In this document: in pieces, positions 30,999 to 35,431 of the stretch | Position numbering within the stretch: the stretch's first letter is position 1 | How the letters are laid out: each line of letters opens with the position of its first letter | Source: Rhodocyclaceae bacterium | Lineage (GTDB): Bacteria; Pseudomonadota; Gammaproteobacteria; Burkholderiales; Rhodocyclaceae | Length of the DNA: 35,431 nt | NCBI GenBank assembly: GCA_026646875.1 | Contig: JAPKHL010000034.1 | Location: 1-35,431 of the forward strand | Direction: 5' to 3' | Made by a program: the position numbers and the translations under genes | The notes under the pieces: model-generated | Database searches by the model: none | What the model was told of the DNA's origin: nothing | The model's input: the letters and a program-made list of their open reading frames with translations, nothing else

Positions 30999-33122
30999 TC
31001 ATGCATCCTGCGGCCCACCCATTTGATGATCGAACGATTGGCGAATCAGACCCATCACGTAAGGCAGATCGTCGATGTTGGAGAGACCAACCTCTACGTC
31101 ACCATTGCCCCACCGGCCAATGTTTGAAATATCACGACACAGCCTCTTGGGGTCTTCGATGTCTTCAATGCCCAGATTAAGCACAAGCAGTAAACGCTTG
31201 GCTTGTGGAACCACATCGACAAAGTTGGTTTCTGCCTTGTAGGCCACGTAAAGCTTCAAGAACTCCTCGCTCACACAGGGGTCAAGCGCAATGATTGCTT
31301 TGCGGAGAGCGTCAAAGAGCCCTTGCATCGCGCCGGAAACCAAATGTGGGTGATCGGCAATGGTGTATTGCTGCCCCACTGTTCCCGCTGCGGGACGGTA
31401 AGCATTGAGCACATCAGCAGCCAATTGCGGAGCGGTCCAAACCTTGGCTGCCTCACCCGCCAATCTGCTTGCACGGGCCTTGATGGCTTCTTCATCCCAC
31501 TTTTCAACAGCCCCCAGCCCTTCGTTCAAATTCAAGGGGCTGTACTTGAAACCGATCTTCTTACCCTCTTTGCTGGTGACCTGATCGCGCTTGTAGGCAA
31601 AAGAATGGTCGCTGTATTCGCTGTTGTAGCCCGTCAGGGTAAGGTTGCCCAGGGTATGCAGCCATGTTTGCTGTACTCGCTGCCATTCGGTTCCAAGCTC
31701 GGCTTGCCACTCGGGCGATAGCGCCTCGTTCTGCGGCATGATGTGCTCGATGGTGTAGTCTTCGACCACCACTCGCTCTTTGCGGCCATGGTTTTCAAGG
31801 CGGCGAAGCCAGTAGCTGCGGCTGCGGAAGTTGTACAGATCACGTAACTTAACTTTACGCTGAAATTCTTCATCACTGGGGAAGCGGCGATAGGAAGGCA
31901 ACAATAGAAATGCAGCCTTCACACTTTCCCAATAACGGTCCTTCTTCAGGGTGCGGCTCATGCCCGCAAACGTCTTGTTTAGCGAGTTTGTGGGTATCGC
32001 GCAAATCGCTCGCCGGAACACATAACTTTCTACCAGTCGCACAATGGCAAGCACTTCTTCAGCGGACAGCCGCCCCTGCTTGAAGTCATGATAGACATCG
32101 AGAAGGAAAGGATAGGCTACATCAACCTTCAACTCGCGGAGGTCATGGAAGGCTTGCTTGAGTGCGTTATCCTGCTCTGCACCCAAGGCCATGGCGCAGT
32201 AATAAGTGGCGTATGAGTGGATGTCTGCGACGAGGCTGGTGATATCGCCTTTAAAACTGGCCGCAAAGCTTTTGAATGCGGTGTAGACCTCGCGCACATT
32301 TGGGATTTCCCCAGTTTTTGCGGTCAAGTAATGACGCATAAAGGGGTCAAAATGCACTCCGTAGGCTGTCTGCCCAAATGCTTTCTCCATGGGTCGCCAG
32401 TACGTCCTATATAGGTCCGTTTGCAGCTTTTGCTCAAGCCCCATCAAGATGTAGTTGCGAATAAGATCCGCCTGACTGAGTTCCAGTCCGGTGGAGTTCA
32501 TGCTCTCAAAGATTAGCTGCGGGTTGTCTTGTGAGCGGTCAAGTGAAACATCCACAATCACCAGCTTGGAAAGACCTCGGCAAATGGCTTCCAGTTCAGA
32601 GTGGTGCGCGTCGATGAGTTCCTGGAAGAGTTCGTAGTTTTCGACAATACGGTGACTAGCTTCAGCAGGCATCGGCGCATTATTCAAAATCGCCAGCAAC
32701 GTGTCTTTATCGGTCTCCGAAAGGATCAGCTTGTAGTGACGCTCTCCGTCTTCGTAGGGATTGAGCAGGTAGTAGTTGCGGAGCTTTTTGGCTGAAAAGG
32801 CTTCCAACAACTCTGCAATGCCCTTGTCTTCAAAATGCTTGGCTAGGGCAGTAATCAGCAATGTGCTGGTCGTCAAACGTTGCTGCCCGTCGATAACCAT
32901 CAGCGGTTCTTGTGCTACTACATTTTCTTGACCGCGTTTGACATAAACCACTGCCCCGATAAAGTGGGCATTAATGTTGGCGCTTCGCCCTGCACGTAGC
33001 AGGTCGGCCCAAAGTTGGCGGCACTGGGCGCTGGTCCATGAGTAATTACGCTGATAGATCGGTATCGCAAACTGAGGCGACTTTTGTAAAAACGTCAGCA
33101 AATTGGCTTCAGTAGCCTTCAT
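30999..33122 (-). CDS. DUF262-DUF1524-DUF5655 protein, GmrSD-like nuclease
   Basis: The 707-residue protein has DUF262 at the N-terminus: IPIYQRNYSW (20-29), IDGQQRLTT (77-85) and IFESMNSTGLELSQADLIRN (204-223). A DUF1524 HNH-type nuclease lies in the middle, with IEHIMPQ (458-464) and HTLGNLTLTGYN (489-500). A DUF5655-type domain closes the C-terminus (about 600-700). In GmrSD type IV restriction, DUF262 (GmrS) is the NTP-using part and DUF1524 (GmrD) the nuclease for glucosylated hydroxymethylcytosine DNA. Here they are fused in one chain with the extra domain. Modified DNA as the target is inferred. The ATG at 33122 is 3 nt after the DUF4391 stop. Confidence 0.88.
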   Translation of the reverse strand: MKATEANLLTFLQKSPQFAIPIYQRNYSWTSAQCRQLWADLLRAGRSANINAHFIGAVVYVKRGQENVVAQEPLMVIDGQQRLTTSTLLITALAKHFEDKGIAELLEAFSAKKLRNYYLLNPYEDGERHYKLILSETDKDTLLAILNNAPMPAEASHRIVENYELFQELIDAHHSELEAICRGLSKLVIVDVSLDRSQDNPQLIFESMNSTGLELSQADLIRNYILMGLEQKLQTDLYRTYWRPMEKAFGQTAYGVHFDPFMRHYLTAKTGEIPNVREVYTAFKSFAASFKGDITSLVADIHSYATYYCAMALGAEQDNALKQAFHDLRELKVDVAYPFLLDVYHDFKQGRLSAEEVLAIVRLVESYVFRRAICAIPTNSLNKTFAGMSRTLKKDRYWESVKAAFLLLPSYRRFPSDEEFQRKVKLRDLYNFRSRSYWLRRLENHGRKERVVVEDYTIEHIMPQNEALSPEWQAELGTEWQRVQQTWLHTLGNLTLTGYNSEYSDHSFAYKRDQVTSKEGKKIGFKYSPLNLNEGLGAVEKWDEEAIKARASRLAGEAAKVWTAPQLAADVLNAYRPAAGTVGQQYTIADHPHLVSGAMQGLFDALRKAIIALDPCVSEEFLKLYVAYKAETNFVDVVPQAKRLLLVLNLGIEDIEDPKRLCRDISNIGRWGNGDVEVGLSNIDDLPYVMGLIRQSFDHQMGGPQDA

Positions 33123-33125
33123 TTT

Positions 33126-33902
33126 TTATCCCTTAATATTGTCGGCAACACGCTGGCGCTCGGCCAACAACGCTTTGATTTCGAGGTTGGCAGCCACTTG
33201 GCGGGCAGTTTGTTTTTCCTTGCTGGCTGACAAGCGCAAGCTCGCAATCTTCGCGTCCAGTTCGCGGCACTGATGTAGGGCCGTACGGCGCATAGCTGCG
33301 TGAGCGGCGGAAGTGCTCAGTTCAAAACACCCCGTTAAAGCTGAAGCCTGCCAAGCTATCAATGCGTCTATCCAGCCTTGATAAAGCGCGTGAAGAGACA
33401 GGCGCGGCTGCTTTTCCAGCGACAGAGCATCGACAAAGCTTTGAACCAGGCCGGGTCGGTCTGAAAAACGCAGGTTGGCCTCAAGTACATCGCCGTCCAG
33501 CACAGTCTTCCCAGCTTCGTTTTGCGCCCAGCGTTTATGCACCAGCGAGATGCTGATACCGCCCTGGGAGTGCGCCATCAGGAATGTGGGATAGGGAATG
33601 GCACGATGGACCAGTTCGGCGATACGGCTGGCCTTGGCTTCCGGACGCAGCTTGATGCTCAGGATGGCAATTTCGAGGTAATCACGGACCTCATCCTGAT
33701 AGGCCGGTATCCCTACCGTTACCGGCTTTAGTGCAGCCAGCCAATGAATGTCGTCGATTCCGTCGGTGATGGCGCGTTTGTCCGCTGCCGTCGGTGCCCC
33801 CGTTTCGACCAGCATTTTCTTGGGAATACGCTGGTTGACCGCAGCACTCTCTGGGTAGCCCAGCGCAGCGACGAGATGAGGAAGATCGAAACTAACGGTC
33901 AA
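33126..33902 (-). CDS. DUF4391 domain protein
   Basis: The 258-residue protein has the DUF4391 opening VNQRIPKKML (22-31), the segment ADKRAITDGIDDIHWLAALKP (about 40-60) and IPYPTFL (about 102-108). The C-terminus (218-255) is probably a coiled coil. The family has no settled biochemistry, and tends to sit next to a SNF2-type helicase and type III Mod/Res genes. The start is TTG at 33902, with GGAG at 8 nt. It overlaps the TGA of the helicase gene, so translation is coupled. Probably a partner of the helicase. Confidence 0.8.
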   Translation of the reverse strand: MTVSFDLPHLVAALGYPESAAVNQRIPKKMLVETGAPTAADKRAITDGIDDIHWLAALKPVTVGIPAYQDEVRDYLEIAILSIKLRPEAKASRIAELVHRAIPYPTFLMAHSQGGISISLVHKRWAQNEAGKTVLDGDVLEANLRFSDRPGLVQSFVDALSLEKQPRLSLHALYQGWIDALIAWQASALTGCFELSTSAAHAAMRRTALHQCRELDAKIASLRLSASKEKQTARQVAANLEIKALLAERQRVADNIKG

Positions 33903-35431
33903 GTCGATTTCTCCGGCAGGATCACCATGTAGGCGACAACCTCAAAATCATTGCTGCCAGCAAACTCGCCTTTCAAGGCATGGGTTCCACCCGGCGAAAA
34001 CAGGCTGGCTATCGCCCGTTCCTCACTCTTGCCGACAATCGAGGCTACGGCAGCCGCCAACAATTGCTGCACAGAAGCCATGTCTGCACCCTGCTTGGTC
34101 TGCTTGTCGAAGCGGTGGATAGCCGCTGAGTCAGGGGTGTCACGGCCCAGGCTGACGCGCTTGAGCCAATCCAGGATGCGCTTGGCCTGTGTGTAGGGAA
34201 GCTCAACTGATCCCGCTTCGCTGACATGGACGAGGAAATGCGGGGCCAACGGGTAGCCCGCATCGGTAATCTTCTGTGCGGCGGCCCCTTCGGCCCGCAG
34301 GCAAAAAACAACACCTGGCGTAATGTCAGCATCCATGCTGGTTGTGACGGCACAAGCGCCCAGCGGCAGGGATTCGAGTTTGCCGGGATGTGCTTTGAGG
34401 TACTGCGCCAGGTCGATACGGAAGTCGGTCAGGGTCAAATCGGTAATCGACACGCCGGAAGACAGGTCTTCCAGGTCAATCACCGTGTCCTGCAGTTTGA
34501 GCAGTTGCTTGCGGCGGTACTCCAGGTCGTTCATGGGGTTGCCGGACTGCTGTTCGATCAGGTTTTCTTCGCCGGTTGCCGAAATGTCGAGCAAGACCAT
34601 GCGACCGCTGACCCGCTGTTCGAGATTGATGTACTCGTCCAGCTCCATGTTCGGCCAGAAATTCACCAGTTGAATACGCTCGTTGGGCGAACCGATGCGG
34701 TCGATACGGCCAAACCGCTGGATGATACGAACCGGGTTCCAGTGAATGTCATAGTTGATAAGCCAGTCACAGTCCTGCAGGTTCTGGCCTTCGCTGATGC
34801 AATCGGTGGCAATCAACAAATCCAGTTCGCCTTCGTGCGCCAGATCGGCGGGACGCTCCTTGGATCGTGGCGAGAAAGCGGTCAGGATGGACGCTAGATC
34901 CTTGCGGAGATGCGGCAGGCTGGTCTGGTTCCGTCCAGAGCCTGTCACCAGGGCGCTTTCAATGCCAAGGTCAGCTTTGGCCCAGGCTGATAGCTGTTCG
35001 TAGAGGTAGGTTGCTGTATCGGCAAATGCCGTGAAGATGATGATTTTCTTGTTGCCAGCATTGGTTGGATGCTGGCACTTGTGGGCAATGACTTCGCGCA
35101 ATGCGGTCAGTTTGGCATCCCGAGCCGCATCAACCTGCTTGGCTGCCGCATAAAGGGCAGCAAGGCGATTTCGATCCTCGATCAGGTCATGTCGCCAGCG
35201 CAGTAGATCAACGTCAGTCAGCAGCACCTTGACCTTGCGCCCAACCAGCAGGCTTTCAAAGGCCGGGTCGTCAATGTCTACGTCGGCAATGTCCAGTTCC
35301 TCGATTTCTGGATCGTGGGCCTCGATACGAGCCAGGGTGGCTTCCACATCCTTCAGTTGGCGCTGAACGGTCAGCGTGAAGGAGGACACCGCACTTTCCA
35401 TGCGCTTCAGGACATTGACGCGCAGCAGGTG
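33899..35431 (-). CDS. SNF2-type (HepA-like) helicase, C-terminal part, cut by window edge
   Basis: The visible 510 residues are in frame up to the window end, so the gene continues beyond 35431. Helicase motif IV-like IIIFTAFADT is at visible 130-139, motif V-like ATDCISEGQNLQ at 208-219, and motif VI QRFGRIDRIGS at 238-248. A second half (about 260-510) has no recognised domain. The N-terminal Walker A lies outside the window. The stop overlaps the DUF4391 start. Such helicases with DUF4391 are found in defence loci. The function here is unproven. Confidence 0.85.
   Translation of the reverse strand, partial: HLLRVNVLKRMESAVSSFTLTVQRQLKDVEATLARIEAHDPEIEELDIADVDIDDPAFESLLVGRKVKVLLTDVDLLRWRHDLIEDRNRLAALYAAAKQVDAARDAKLTALREVIAHKCQHPTNAGNKKIIIFTAFADTATYLYEQLSAWAKADLGIESALVTGSGRNQTSLPHLRKDLASILTAFSPRSKERPADLAHEGELDLLIATDCISEGQNLQDCDWLINYDIHWNPVRIIQRFGRIDRIGSPNERIQLVNFWPNMELDEYINLEQRVSGRMVLLDISATGEENLIEQQSGNPMNDLEYRRKQLLKLQDTVIDLEDLSSGVSITDLTLTDFRIDLAQYLKAHPGKLESLPLGACAVTTSMDADITPGVVFCLRAEGAAAQKITDAGYPLAPHFLVHVSEAGSVELPYTQAKRILDWLKRVSLGRDTPDSAAIHRFDKQTKQGADMASVQQLLAAAVASIVGKSEERAIASLFSPGGTHALKGEFAGSNDFEVVAYMVILPEKST

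Noticed and set aside
1-35431. tRNA genes, CRISPR arrays, insertion sequences or transposases
   Set aside because: None was recognised by eye. No CRISPR-like regular repeat-spacer pattern and no transposase-like protein is present.

Overview
The window looks like a GC-rich betaproteobacterial chromosome, most likely Rhodocyclales (Azoarcus/Thauera/Dechloromonas type). This rests on gene order and protein style, not on a marker search. About the first 22.8 kb is core genome with strong GC bias, many in-frame mirror ORFs, and genes packed with ATGA overlaps. From about 22.83 kb to the right edge the base composition drops clearly and every gene lies on the minus strand. This second part is an accessory defence island that runs off the right end of the window.

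Core region. On the minus strand, 5758 down to 1 carries a small membrane protein, then ribF - ileS - lspA - a molybdenum-cofactor oxidoreductase - fkpB - ispH (ispH is cut by the left edge). This is the classic ribF-ileS-lspA-fkpB-ispH order of Proteobacteria with one extra gene inserted. polA (minus) is divergent from a LOG-family gene. DUF2782, thrB, two adjacent BPSS1780-like membrane proteins and the nadD - rsfS - rlmH - maf chain follow on the plus strand. trhP (minus) overlaps maf convergently and is divergent from rng. Next come a MaoC-type hydratase, a small membrane-anchored protein of unknown role and a succinate-semialdehyde dehydrogenase (all minus), an NlpC/P60 lipoprotein and a radical SAM protein (plus), and an exported cyanophycinase-like peptidase (minus) with a good intrinsic terminator.

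Defence island (22981-35431, minus, read right to left): SNF2-type helicase (cut by the edge) - DUF4391 - fused DUF262/DUF1524/DUF5655 protein (GmrSD-like) - AlbA_2/histidine-kinase-like-ATPase/winged-helix regulator - type III Mod methyltransferase - type III Res - an SPGDV-type (TIR/DUF4062-like) protein with a C-terminal winged helix. Gaps are 3 to 168 nt and several junctions are stop/start overlaps, so it reads as one operon or a few coupled ones. Mod and Res would methylate and cut DNA. The helicase/DUF4391 pair, the GmrSD-like nuclease and the SPGDV protein look like additional, possibly nucleotide-sensing or abortive, layers. The AlbA/winged-helix protein is the obvious candidate regulator. 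Repeated short motifs in the two largest gaps of the island are candidate operators. The composite architecture, especially the SPGDV protein coupled to Res, is the most interesting content of the window.
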